This document shows, piece after piece, positions 44,686-53,371 of a DNA stretch of 64,000 nt. A program made the translations under genes and the position numbers. This DNA comes from Gammaproteobacteria bacterium (GTDB taxonomy: Bacteria > Pseudomonadota > Gammaproteobacteria > Pseudomonadales > Pseudohongiellaceae), in contig JAWKZW010000001.1 of the NCBI GenBank assembly GCA_041395725.1, positions 992,001 through 1,056,000 of the forward strand. The letters run 5' to 3'. Under the pieces are notes generated by a model. That model had not been told where the DNA came from. It worked only from the letters and a program-made list of their open reading frames with translations, and searched no databases. How positions within the stretch are numbered: position 1 is the first letter of the stretch; the number at the start of each line of letters is the position of its first letter.

Positions 44686-44875
44686 GGACCTGTTTACACT
44701 GATTTGATTGTCACTGTGTGACTAAAAAATACGCCGATCTAGGCGCGACGAGCGTGATTTGGTGGCTCCAAAAGAGCGACGAACATCGACAAGCGGCGCT
44801 TTTTCAGCCGCAACCCGAAGGGGTGGGGTCTTTCTTGCCTCCAGCGGCAATAATCAGATCAGTGTGAACAGGCCC
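44686..44875. mobile_element. MITE-like element, intact copy 2, 190 bp
   Basis: Terminal inverted repeats of 24 bp match at 21 positions. The left end GGACCTGTTTACACTGATTT (44686-) pairs with the right end, whose complement begins GGGCCTGTTCACACTGATCT (44875 inward to 44852). The inner sequence is shared with the truncated copy at 12181-12313. No gene fits inside. Target-site duplications are not obvious. Confidence 0.75.
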
Positions 44876-44883
44876 TGATAGCC

Positions 44884-44921
44884 AAAAAAAAAGCCGCCTG
44901 CGATTCCCAGCAGGCGGCTTT
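44884..44921 (-). terminator. Intrinsic terminator of the Met-rich TonB receptor gene
   Basis: AAGCCGCCTG and CAGGCGGCTT form a perfect 10-bp stem, followed on the minus strand by a T9 run, 20 bases after the receptor stop. Confidence 0.85.
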
Positions 44922-44940
44922 CAGACTCAGAGAGGTCTGC

Positions 44941-47067
44941 CTAGAAATACCACATCAGGCGGCCATAAAAGTTGCGACCAATGCCCGGCATCCTGTCGCG
45001 CAGGGCGATATCCGGATTAAAGGCGCGGTTGTATCCCGCCAGGTGGTCTTCGTATTCCTCATCCAGCAGGTTCTCAATACCCACACCGATTTCCAGGTCT
45101 GGCGACAGGTTGATTCGTGCCGTCAGATTGAAAATAGTGTAGCCATCGGTTTCCCGCTCAATATTCGTCTCGGAGATACGATCCTGGTCCGCATAAATCA
45201 CCGATTCCAGCGAACCCATCCAGTTGCTGCCCCGGTAATCCAGCGCCAGCACCATATTGTCCGGCGCGATCCGGTACAGGTTGTCGTTGATATCATCGCG
45301 CTCACCTCTGACAACACTGGCGATTGCCCGCAGCGTAAACTGCTCGCTAAGAGCAAAATCCGATTCCAGGTCAAACCCATAGAAGGTGGCATCCACATTG
45401 GTGAAGGTAAGCGGGTCCGGCAGCCCCATACCCATGTTGGACATCATCAGTGCAAAGTTGTTGACCAGCATGTCGGTGGAAGGCGTACCCTGGATGTAAT
45501 CTGAAACCTCCCGGTAAAAAATCCGCGGGTAGATGTTGTAGCGGCCAGACTCCCGATCGAAACCGAACTCAATTTCGTGTGAGACTTCCGGGTCCAGGTC
45601 AGGATTGCCTACATAAGTCTTGCCGTCAGCCAGACCGCCGGTGGCTTCCAGGGGCAACCACAGGTAACGTTCCTGATAGGAAGGGGAGCGGGTTTTGCGT
45701 GCTGCACCGGCATACCAGGTGGTGTCATAACCGGCCTCAATACTGAAACGGAAGAACCAGTCCAGATTGGTGTCCGACTGATCAAGGTCACTGTTGTTAA
45801 AGCGATCTGCCAGTTGGGAAGCCATTCGGTTCATCATGACCGGCATCCCTGCAGGCATGTTCATGGGATTGAGATTGGCCGACACCAGCTCGGAATCCAT
45901 TTCCACCTGGTTCACCCGCACACCGGCATCCAGTCCGGTGGCGTCGGAGAGAGAAATATTGCGCTCCACGAATACCCCCAGCACATCCCGGTTGGTATCG
46001 TTAAAATTAGAAATATAGAAAGATGGCGCATTGGGATTGGTGATCAACGATCGATGTTCTGAAAGAAACCCATCGAAACCGTACAACCAGCTGCCGTTAT
46101 CGACGAACTGCTCCATCTCGACACCGAAGCCATAATTTTCGCTGACTGCCCAGTTACGACGGAAGCGCATAGCGCCAGTTGTCATCATATTATCCTGAGG
46201 CGGACGACGCAGGTGGTAGTTGCTCATCCAGTGCTCGTTATCACTCACTGACAGGCGGGCCCTGATGACTGTGTCGGTGCCGTCCCAGGTATAGCGGGTT
46301 CGGAACAGGTCGCTGTCTACAGACAGAATGTCCATGGGCAACGCCGCGGTGCCGGCGTCCTTGGTATTGTTGCGGGCAAAATCGAGACTGAACTCGTGGT
46401 CACCCGAGCGAAAGCTGTAGCCCAGGTCATAACGTTCCCGTTCGTATTCGGACGGCGTAATTTCACCGCCGGGAAACTCCAGGTCGTCGGCCTGTTCCTG
46501 CATGACGAAAGTGCGAAAGATATGGTTACGATTGGCCAGGGAAAAGAACCCGCTGCCAACCGCCCCGTCGTTGACCGACTGGGCACCGAAGTAAGTACGG
46601 CCGCTGAACTCGAGATCATCAGTAGCGCCAAATTCACCGGTGTAGGTCTGGGCCTCCACATAGCCGCCGATTGTTTCCTGCCCGGTACTGACCGGCGCGA
46701 TTCCCCGGTTGATAGTCAACGACTCGAGTATCGCCACGGGCGCATAATGTAACGGCGAATCCATGGCATTGGGGCCGGCACCATTGATCTGGGCGCCGTT
46801 GACAGAGACCTTGATACGATCACCGAACATTCCCCGATACTGGGCAATGCCGGTCAGTTCACCATTCTTGTTGATATTGGCACCCGGCATCTTGCGCAGC
46901 AATTGGGCTGTATCCGGTGGCGCCACCAGGGTGTCTTCGGTCCTGACAGTATGCGTGTCACGCACACCTACAACGGTGATTTCCTGGACCCGCTGGGCAT
47001 CCTGTGCAAGCACCGCGTTGCTCAACAAAATACAGAAAGGTAAGGATCTTACTGCAAACTTTTTCAT
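44941..47067 (-). CDS. TonB-dependent receptor with methionine-rich loops (copper-receptor-like)
   Basis: The 708-residue receptor has a signal peptide (FCILLSNAVLAQ), a plug (ITVVGVRDTHTVRTEDT ... YRGMFGDRIKVSVNGAQING) and a barrel ending FYGRLMWYF. Two methionine clusters lie in putative extracellular loops: residues 402-415 (PMNMPAGMPVMMNRM) and 533-547 (MLVNNFALMMSNMGM). The plug resembles the OprC/NosA copper receptor group. Methionine clusters bind Cu(I), and a copper enzyme gene lies in the same cluster. Copper as substrate is inference. Confidence 0.85.
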   Translation of the reverse strand: MKKFAVRSLPFCILLSNAVLAQDAQRVQEITVVGVRDTHTVRTEDTLVAPPDTAQLLRKMPGANINKNGELTGIAQYRGMFGDRIKVSVNGAQINGAGPNAMDSPLHYAPVAILESLTINRGIAPVSTGQETIGGYVEAQTYTGEFGATDDLEFSGRTYFGAQSVNDGAVGSGFFSLANRNHIFRTFVMQEQADDLEFPGGEITPSEYERERYDLGYSFRSGDHEFSLDFARNNTKDAGTAALPMDILSVDSDLFRTRYTWDGTDTVIRARLSVSDNEHWMSNYHLRRPPQDNMMTTGAMRFRRNWAVSENYGFGVEMEQFVDNGSWLYGFDGFLSEHRSLITNPNAPSFYISNFNDTNRDVLGVFVERNISLSDATGLDAGVRVNQVEMDSELVSANLNPMNMPAGMPVMMNRMASQLADRFNNSDLDQSDTNLDWFFRFSIEAGYDTTWYAGAARKTRSPSYQERYLWLPLEATGGLADGKTYVGNPDLDPEVSHEIEFGFDRESGRYNIYPRIFYREVSDYIQGTPSTDMLVNNFALMMSNMGMGLPDPLTFTNVDATFYGFDLESDFALSEQFTLRAIASVVRGERDDINDNLYRIAPDNMVLALDYRGSNWMGSLESVIYADQDRISETNIERETDGYTIFNLTARINLSPDLEIGVGIENLLDEEYEDHLAGYNRAFNPDIALRDRMPGIGRNFYGRLMWYF

Positions 47068-47391
47068 TATCTGGCCTCAAACTTCTTTGCCTGAATGTGT
47101 GGGGTACAGGCTAGGGGGCAATAGTCTAAAGAAAATGACAGGACTTGCCCTGCGACATGATGTCGCAGCCGGGCCTTTTTCGCCCCCAAACCGGACAAAA
47201 GTTGATATAAATCAAAGGATTTTAGTGCGTGCGGTGCGGTCTCAGGGAGAAAAGAGACTGAGCCGAAAGATTCCAGAGGCTCTTGTGGAATGACGCTTTA
47301 CAGCGACCAGACGCCTGATCGGCCGCCACAAAAAAACCCGCGAACAGCGCTGCTCGCGGGTTTTTGCTGTCTTCGCTGGCTGCGTCAGTTG
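47068..47391. other. 324-base gap between TonB receptor and PQQ dehydrogenase genes
   Basis: The 5' half next to the PQQ gene stop carries the terminator at 47331-47366. The remainder should hold the receptor promoter. No gene was found. Confidence 0.45.
47331..47366. terminator. Bidirectional intrinsic terminator
   Basis: AAAAACCCGCGA and TCGCGGGTTTTT form a 12-bp stem with A and T runs on both sides. It lies just after the PQQ dehydrogenase stop. Confidence 0.85.
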
Positions 47392-49416
47392 TTAGTGAGC
47401 AGCTGCTGACGTGCTACCGCCACCAGGCAATGCCATGGCAGTCAGGGTGGAACCGGTCTGCAGGATAATGTACTGCCGACCTTCGTGCACCCAGGAACTC
47501 ATACCGTAACCACTGCGGGCTGGCGCCTCAATCTCGCCGACGATGGCGCCGGTTGCCTTGTCGATAGCCCACAGGGTAGGCGTGCCGTCGCTGGCCGCAT
47601 CGGAATACACCAGCAGGTTTTCGGTCACCACCATCGGTACCAGCGCGCCGGTACCGGTGTTGCCAACTTCATCCAGATCCACGCCAGCCTGCTGCAGCAC
47701 ATTCTTGTAGCGATCGGGCGTTTCGCCGGTGGGGATCTCCCACAGGTGGTCACCGGTATTCATGTCGATGGCCACGATCTTGCTGTACGGCGGCTTGACG
47801 ATCGGCAGACCGCTGGGATGGCGCGGTGGTCGTGCCGTGGCGCCACGGGCCGAATTCGCATAGCGGGAGAATGTCACACCGGTGGTTTCGGGGAACAACA
47901 GATCCGACTCTTCACCAGGCATAACCCGCAGGGCGAAACAGGAGTTGTGGGTGGCCACAAACATAACCCCGGTAGTGGGATCAGCCGCTGACGGCCCGTT
48001 GATGTTGGCGCCACCGGCACCGCCCGGGCAGTTCATGGTGGCGAATTTGCCCAGATTGTTGGTATCGTGAATCGGCGGCGTGAACAGCGGCCCCATCAGA
48101 TATTCTTCCATGACCTCCAGGGCCTGGGCCCGCATCTCGGGCGTGAAGTCGATCAGATCGTCCTCACTGATTCCCTGCATTTCAAACGGTGCCGGCCGGG
48201 TCGGGAACGGCTGAGTGGCGGACAATTGTTCGCCAGGTACAATCGACTGCGGTACGGGACGCTCTTCGATCGGCCACAGCGGTTCGCCAGTGAGCCGGTT
48301 GAAGGCGTAGACAAAACCCTGCTTGGTCGCCTGGGCGACTGCAGGAACCGGGCCTGTGCCGGGCAGATTCACATCCAGCAGGATCGGTGCCGTGGGCGTG
48401 TCGTAGTTCCAGATATCGTGGTGGACGAACTGGAAGTGCCAGGCCCGCTCGCCGGTGCGAACATCGAGAGCGATCAGGCTGGTACCGTAAAGGTTGTCAC
48501 CAGGTCGGAAACCACCGTAGTAATCGATAGTCGCGCCATTAGTGGGAATGTAGACCAGGTTGTTTTCCGGGTCCGCGGACAGCGGCGCCCAGGATGAAAC
48601 GTCGCCGGTCCACTGCCAGGCGTCATTTTCCCAGGTCTCGTGCCCGTACTCACCCGGACGCGGAATCACGTTGAACTTCCACTTGAAAGCCCCGGTCTTG
48701 GCGTCATAAGCAAGAATATCTCCGGGTACGTTCTCAACCCGGGACTGGTGGTAGCCCTGCTCGGCGGAGTTACCCACAACGATAGTGTCATTTACCACGA
48801 TAGGCGGTGAAGAAGAGGTGATGTATCCAACTTCCAGGGGGATCCCTTCATAAGGATCGTAAGGATGGCCCAGGTCGGCCAGCAGATCCACTACCCCGGT
48901 CTTCGGGAAGCCGTCGATTGGCACCGGCCGGCCGAAGCCTTCCAGGGGGGCGCCGGTCTTGGCATCCAGAGCAGTCAGGAAAAAGCCCGGCGAGATGATG
49001 TAGACAACACCGCGGCCATCGACGTAACCAAAGCCCACGCCCTTGCCGTAATCAGCACGCATGGAATATTCGGAACGCCCTGTCCTGGGCTCCCGGTAGG
49101 ACCAGACGGTTTCACCGGTTTTCGGATCGATGGCAATCACATGGCGCAGAGTACCTGCAACAGTATAGAGCAGGCCATCGATGTAAGAGGGCGTCGAACG
49201 CCCGCTGATCGCACCAAAGCTGGCGCCGTCCCATTCCCAGGCGACTTCCAGATCCTCGAAATTGTCAGCCGAGATCTGGTCCGCGGGGCTGAAACGCGTG
49301 TGGGCAAAGTCGCCGCCCAGGGTAAACCACTCGACACTGTCCTGCGCCGAAACCGTGGCCGCCAGGGGCAACAGCAGCAACGCCATCAGGCATCTCTTAA
49401 TTAACGGGTGTTGCAT
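47392..49416 (-). CDS. PQQ-dependent dehydrogenase (membrane-type glucose-dehydrogenase-like)
   Basis: ATG 49416 has AAAGGAG upstream and gives 674 residues with a signal peptide (PLAATVSAQ). It is a PQQ propeller quinoprotein. The first blade begins FAHTRFSPADQISADNFEDL, later repeats read VVYIISPGFFLTALDAKTGA and SKIVAIDMNTGDHLWEIPTG, and it lacks the adjacent-cysteine ring of alcohol dehydrogenases. It resembles the GDH-like and other sugar or small-alcohol quinoproteins. It is the fifth gene of the PHM/PAL-like cluster. Confidence 0.85.
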   Translation of the reverse strand: MQHPLIKRCLMALLLLPLAATVSAQDSVEWFTLGGDFAHTRFSPADQISADNFEDLEVAWEWDGASFGAISGRSTPSYIDGLLYTVAGTLRHVIAIDPKTGETVWSYREPRTGRSEYSMRADYGKGVGFGYVDGRGVVYIISPGFFLTALDAKTGAPLEGFGRPVPIDGFPKTGVVDLLADLGHPYDPYEGIPLEVGYITSSSPPIVVNDTIVVGNSAEQGYHQSRVENVPGDILAYDAKTGAFKWKFNVIPRPGEYGHETWENDAWQWTGDVSSWAPLSADPENNLVYIPTNGATIDYYGGFRPGDNLYGTSLIALDVRTGERAWHFQFVHHDIWNYDTPTAPILLDVNLPGTGPVPAVAQATKQGFVYAFNRLTGEPLWPIEERPVPQSIVPGEQLSATQPFPTRPAPFEMQGISEDDLIDFTPEMRAQALEVMEEYLMGPLFTPPIHDTNNLGKFATMNCPGGAGGANINGPSAADPTTGVMFVATHNSCFALRVMPGEESDLLFPETTGVTFSRYANSARGATARPPRHPSGLPIVKPPYSKIVAIDMNTGDHLWEIPTGETPDRYKNVLQQAGVDLDEVGNTGTGALVPMVVTENLLVYSDAASDGTPTLWAIDKATGAIVGEIEAPARSGYGMSSWVHEGRQYIILQTGSTLTAMALPGGGSTSAAAH

Positions 49417-49727
49417 AACCACTCCTTTTCACAATACACACACTGAATTCACTCTATCTGCACTTTATCTGCACTTTGACGAGCTTCCATTCGAACGGGA
49501 GGCCGAACTGGCCAATGGCACAAGCTGTGCGCCTGGGCCGGCTGGTCCGCTTCCCCGCCTTCGCTCGGGCTATTCTACCGCGATCCGGGCAGCCCAACTA
49601 TCGAGAGACAATCAGATTATCCGGTCTCACCGTGCATTGGCAGCATACCTGGGGGCCTGGCGGACTCAGGAAGACGCTACGCCGGCAGGAGCCCGCCTCG
49701 CTGCGAAACCCTGAGCCCTCCAGCCTC
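49417..49727. other. 311-base gap between PAL-like and PQQ dehydrogenase genes
   Basis: No gene or strong hairpin was found. It may carry a promoter for the PQQ dehydrogenase gene. Confidence 0.35.
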
Positions 49728-50855
49728 CTAGCGCGCCGACCAGGGCTGCTCGATCAACAACTCAGGCCCGGCACCCGGTTTCGGGACCCACTTCTGCAAG
49801 CGGCCGTACTGATTATCCCCGCCGAACAGATTGCCGTCCGGCCCGATGCTGAAGGTGTGCACTTCGATGTAGCCGTCCGGCAATTCCCGTGGCACCAGCC
49901 AGGTGTATTTGAGATTGCCGTCGAAGTCGTAGTTGACGAAGCGCAGTGGCCCCAGGTCGGTAATCCAGAAATCATTCTCGTTGACGATAACATCCAGCGG
50001 CAGAGTCAACCCGTCGATGCGGCGCTCAAAGTTGTACTCCATGGGATTGCTGGTATAACGCCAGATATTGACCCCACCACCAGCCCGGTCGAGAACAATG
50101 ATCCGGTTATCGGGGCCCACGGCCACGGCGTGAATGGTGTTGGTGCCGCCCGGGCCGGTACCGAAGCTGCCGAATTCGGTCAGGTAATTCATGTCGTTGT
50201 CGAACACCATGATCCGGTTGTTATCCAGACCGTCGGCAATCAGGATCCGCCCATCAGGCAGAAATGCCACGTCCTGGGGCCGGCCGAAATGGCTTTCATC
50301 GTTGCCCGGCACGCCCTTCTCGCCGTAGGTGGCAAGCACCTCGCTGCCGTCGTTGGCAATCACATAGATCTGGTGAAACGTTTCGTTGACCAGCCAGAGA
50401 CGACGCTCGGGGTCATAGGGGCTGATGCGCAGCCGGTGTGGTCCGGGGCCGTCGGAGCCCTCACACAGATAGTCCAGGTGGTCCCAAAGCTCCAGCACCT
50501 CGCCATCGGCATTCAGCGTGTACAGGCAGTTACGCCACACGCGCCGATTGGTATCGGTCAGCACATTGAGGCCCATGTCGCCGGCAAAACCAAGGAAATC
50601 GTCAGGAATAGGATACGGCAGTACCGTTTCGCCCCGCTGGGCCAGGAAAATTCTGTCTTCAGACTCTGCCCAGACACCAGAGGCACCGCCAAAAGCATAA
50701 CCTTCCTCGGCAAACGGCTGATGCCACAGCGACACCACTTCGTAAGGGCTCGGGCCGATGGGCTCACGGGCGTTGCCAGGCTGGGCCAGGGTCTGGCCGC
50801 TCAACAGTGCGGTCCCGAGCACAAGCCCGAGTGTATTCAGTTTCACGCGCATCAT
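49728..50855 (-). CDS. PAL-like NHL propeller (peptidyl-hydroxyglycine lyase-like), copy 1
   Basis: The 375-residue exported protein is a six-bladed NHL propeller. Its blades align by eye with the eukaryotic peptidylglycine amidating lyase (PAL): GPGPHRLRISPYDPERRLWL with FHQIYVI, GNDESHFGRPQDVAFLPDGR, NTIHAVAVGPDN and YIEVHTFSIGPDGNLFGGDN. The histidines H140, H242 and H333 correspond to the three PAL zinc ligands (rat H585, H690, H786). ATG 50855 or 50852 could be the start. PAL cleaves hydroxyglycine-extended peptides. Whether this protein acts on peptides is not known. Confidence 0.7.
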   Translation of the reverse strand: MMRVKLNTLGLVLGTALLSGQTLAQPGNAREPIGPSPYEVVSLWHQPFAEEGYAFGGASGVWAESEDRIFLAQRGETVLPYPIPDDFLGFAGDMGLNVLTDTNRRVWRNCLYTLNADGEVLELWDHLDYLCEGSDGPGPHRLRISPYDPERRLWLVNETFHQIYVIANDGSEVLATYGEKGVPGNDESHFGRPQDVAFLPDGRILIADGLDNNRIMVFDNDMNYLTEFGSFGTGPGGTNTIHAVAVGPDNRIIVLDRAGGGVNIWRYTSNPMEYNFERRIDGLTLPLDVIVNENDFWITDLGPLRFVNYDFDGNLKYTWLVPRELPDGYIEVHTFSIGPDGNLFGGDNQYGRLQKWVPKPGAGPELLIEQPWSAR

Positions 50856-51117
50856 AGTATTCTCTCTCTTCTGCACCAAAAGCAGTGCTTTCACTTCTTT
50901 ATGACCAGCCAGCACTGACGTACCCGTGCCTTACGGTATCCGCACACTACCGGCCCATGGGCTGGGTAGCGCTCTTTTTTGAGTCTTTCTTTTCAGTCTT
51001 CCTTATCGGTCTTTCTGTTCAGCCTTTCTGGTTAGTTCCGGCCTGTAGTCTTTGCCTTTTGCTCGTTGCTGCACTCTTCATTCGTTCCTGACCTGTACCC
51101 CGGCGGCGCTGCGGCTG

Positions 51118-52266
51118 CTAGCGGGGCACGTACTGAGGACGCACGATCAGTGCCGGATCGGCATCCGGGCGCGGCACCAGTTTCTGCGGTCGGCCCAGCT
51201 GGTTATCGGTTCCATAGAGATTGCCGTCCTCGTCCACGGCCAGAGAATGCATCTCGATCCAGCGATCCGGGCCTTCGGAGGGGAGGTTCCAGGTGTAACG
51301 CCGTGACCCGTCCAGATTGAACTGGACGATTTTAACCGGGTTGAGATCGGTCACCCAGGCAGAGTCTTCACTGACCGTGATATCCAGCGGCATGCCGAGA
51401 CCACCCCAGGTGGTTTCGTATTCGTAATTCGGGTAGGCCGCCGAACCGGGGGCCGCTGTCTGCTGGAAGACCTTGATATCCAGGTTATCCCTGTCCAGCA
51501 CATAGAGGCGATCATCGGGGCCCAGGGCCATTGAATGAACACTGCCAAACTGATGAGGCTGGTCACCGGCCTCGCCAAATTCGCCCAGGTAGCTGCCATC
51601 TGCATCCCGGATAACCACCCGCTTGTTACCCAGGCCGTCCGCGATCAGGAACTTGCCGTCCGGCAGAAACACCACATCCTGCGGGAGGTTGTAGTGGGTT
51701 TCATCATTACCGGGGCGGTTTTTCTCGCCCAGCGTCATCAGCAGCTGGCTACCGTCGTTAGACAGCACGTAGATAATGTGGCCGGTTTCGTCAATCAACC
51801 ACAGGCGGTTTTCCGGATCATAAGGGCTCATGCGGATCCGATGCGGGCCAGGGCCGTCGGTCCCGGCGAACAGGTGGTCCCACTGATCCCAGACTTCCAG
51901 CACATTGCCTTCGCTGTCGATTATGTAAATGCAATTCTGCCAGACCCGTCCGCGGCCGCGCAGCACGTTCCAGCCCAGAGAACCGGCAAAGTTGGTGTAC
52001 TCCGCCGGCAAGGGATCCGGCAGCTCGGTTTCACCACGCTGGAGCACAAAAATACGATCAGGCGACTGCACGACAATCCCCGAGGTGCCACCCCAGGTGA
52101 ATCCCTCGCCGGCAAACGGCTGCATCCAGGATTCGGTAGTGAACTCGTAGGGACTGGGGCCGGTCGGGCCGGGAATACCGCCCGGTTGCGAAAGAGAGGG
52201 GGCGGCGCAAAGGGCTGCAATCACCAGGGCTGAAGCCCTGAGTAGGTTAGGTACTGGCCTGATCAC
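51118..52266 (-). CDS. PAL-like NHL propeller, copy 2
   Basis: The 382-residue paralogue starts with GTG 52266 (GGAG upstream) and has a signal peptide (VIAALCAAPSLSQ). It keeps the same blades: GPHRIRMSPYDPENRLWL, GNDETHYNLPQDVVFLPDGK, SVHSMALGPDDRLYVLDRDN and IEMHSLAVDEDGNLYGTDNQ. The candidate zinc histidines are H142, H244 and H340. It is clearly diverged from copy 1, which suggests a different substrate or a paired complex. The lyase activity is inference from PAL. Confidence 0.7.
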   Translation of the reverse strand: MIRPVPNLLRASALVIAALCAAPSLSQPGGIPGPTGPSPYEFTTESWMQPFAGEGFTWGGTSGIVVQSPDRIFVLQRGETELPDPLPAEYTNFAGSLGWNVLRGRGRVWQNCIYIIDSEGNVLEVWDQWDHLFAGTDGPGPHRIRMSPYDPENRLWLIDETGHIIYVLSNDGSQLLMTLGEKNRPGNDETHYNLPQDVVFLPDGKFLIADGLGNKRVVIRDADGSYLGEFGEAGDQPHQFGSVHSMALGPDDRLYVLDRDNLDIKVFQQTAAPGSAAYPNYEYETTWGGLGMPLDITVSEDSAWVTDLNPVKIVQFNLDGSRRYTWNLPSEGPDRWIEMHSLAVDEDGNLYGTDNQLGRPQKLVPRPDADPALIVRPQYVPR

Positions 52267-52366
52267 GTTAAAACTCCAATTAAATGAGATCGATTAAGAT
52301 AAACAAGGCCAGTGTATTGAAAATACCCTGGCCTTGGTTCTGACCTGCGAATAGCGAATAGCGGGA

Positions 52367-53353
52367 TCAGTCGGTCACCGTCACATAAATATTCCGGTAG
52401 GTGAACATGGACCCGTCACTGGCGATGCCCCGCAGCACGTACTCACCCGGCTGATTGAAAGTAGCCTTGGAGATCCAGCGGTTGTCTGCCGGCACTTCCG
52501 GGATAATAAACGGCGGAGACCAGGGCGAATTGGCCCACACCCGGGTGTCGGTATAGGTCTTGAACTGGGCTGGATCAAATTCCACCAGTTGCGCCGGACC
52601 GCGGTAAACCGTCCAGGAAAAACGCAGGCCCGGACCTGACATGGCTACGATAGAAGCCGGCGGGGAGTAAACCTGCTCCGGCGTTCTGGGTAACGGGCGG
52701 TTGACGCGGGGTGGAAAGTTATCCGGATCCTGGGCAATAGCCGCCAGGTCCAGAGGCTGCCCGACCCGCACCGTGCGGTAGGACTCTCCCTCCACCCGAA
52801 GCTGGGGCGCGATATTCGCCCGCAGCCTGTCATCGAGGGATCCGAACCAGCCTCCCACCTCGGTGGAAATCACCTGGGGATCGATGCGGTAATCAGCCTT
52901 CAGGGTTCCGAAGGCGCGGGCCGTGTGGCCGTGGGTAGTCAGTGTCCAGACCACTTCGCGATTGCCGAAGTCCTCGGGGACATCGATGGTGAAAAGAAAC
53001 GGATTGCGGCGCGGATAAAAGTGGGTTGGCTGCCCCATATCCGCGTTGGCAAAGTCGTAAGCTTCCTTCTCCAGGTCATCCAGTTCGCCGGCGTCGACAA
53101 TATTAAAATAGTTGTCGGGCCCGACCGGAATATCGAAGTGCTCCTCCCAGTTGGAATTCTGGTAACCGAAGAACAGTGTATAACCCCCCTCCTCCTCATT
53201 GGGCCACCAGCCCTCGTAGGCCGGGGAGGTTATTTCACCGCTCAATACCATCATGCGGGTCTGGGCAAAGCCCTGGGACCCCGTCCATGCCAACGACACC
53301 AGGGTGAGTGTCGCCAGCAACCGCTTTGTACTGCCTAATCTACTGCTTTTCAT
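52367..53353 (-). CDS. Secreted Ig-like protein of the PHM/PAL-like cluster
   Basis: The 328-residue exported protein (signal ending SQGFAQ) has no enzyme motif I know. Residues ~240-325 look like a beta-sandwich (Ig/PKD/cadherin-type): RFSWTVYRGPAQLVEFDP ... TFNQPGEYVLRGIASDG. The N-terminal half (YEGWWPNEEEGGYTLFFGYQ) is unassigned. It lies 18 bases after the copper monooxygenase gene, so it is probably a partner or binding subunit of it. Confidence 0.65.
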   Translation of the reverse strand: MKSSRLGSTKRLLATLTLVSLAWTGSQGFAQTRMMVLSGEITSPAYEGWWPNEEEGGYTLFFGYQNSNWEEHFDIPVGPDNYFNIVDAGELDDLEKEAYDFANADMGQPTHFYPRRNPFLFTIDVPEDFGNREVVWTLTTHGHTARAFGTLKADYRIDPQVISTEVGGWFGSLDDRLRANIAPQLRVEGESYRTVRVGQPLDLAAIAQDPDNFPPRVNRPLPRTPEQVYSPPASIVAMSGPGLRFSWTVYRGPAQLVEFDPAQFKTYTDTRVWANSPWSPPFIIPEVPADNRWISKATFNQPGEYVLRGIASDGSMFTYRNIYVTVTD

Positions 53354-53371
53354 TGTTATTGTTTTCCTGAC

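Larger units (their letters stand above)
44592..44940. other. 349-base region between cupin and TonB-receptor genes
   Basis: It is occupied mainly by the MITE-like copy 2 (44686-44875) and by the TonB-receptor terminator. No gene is supported. Confidence 0.6.

Noticed and set aside
49476..50918. 480-codon open frame on the plus strand opposite the PAL-like gene
   Set aside because: Antisense shadow; the minus-strand frame carries the conserved propeller blades.
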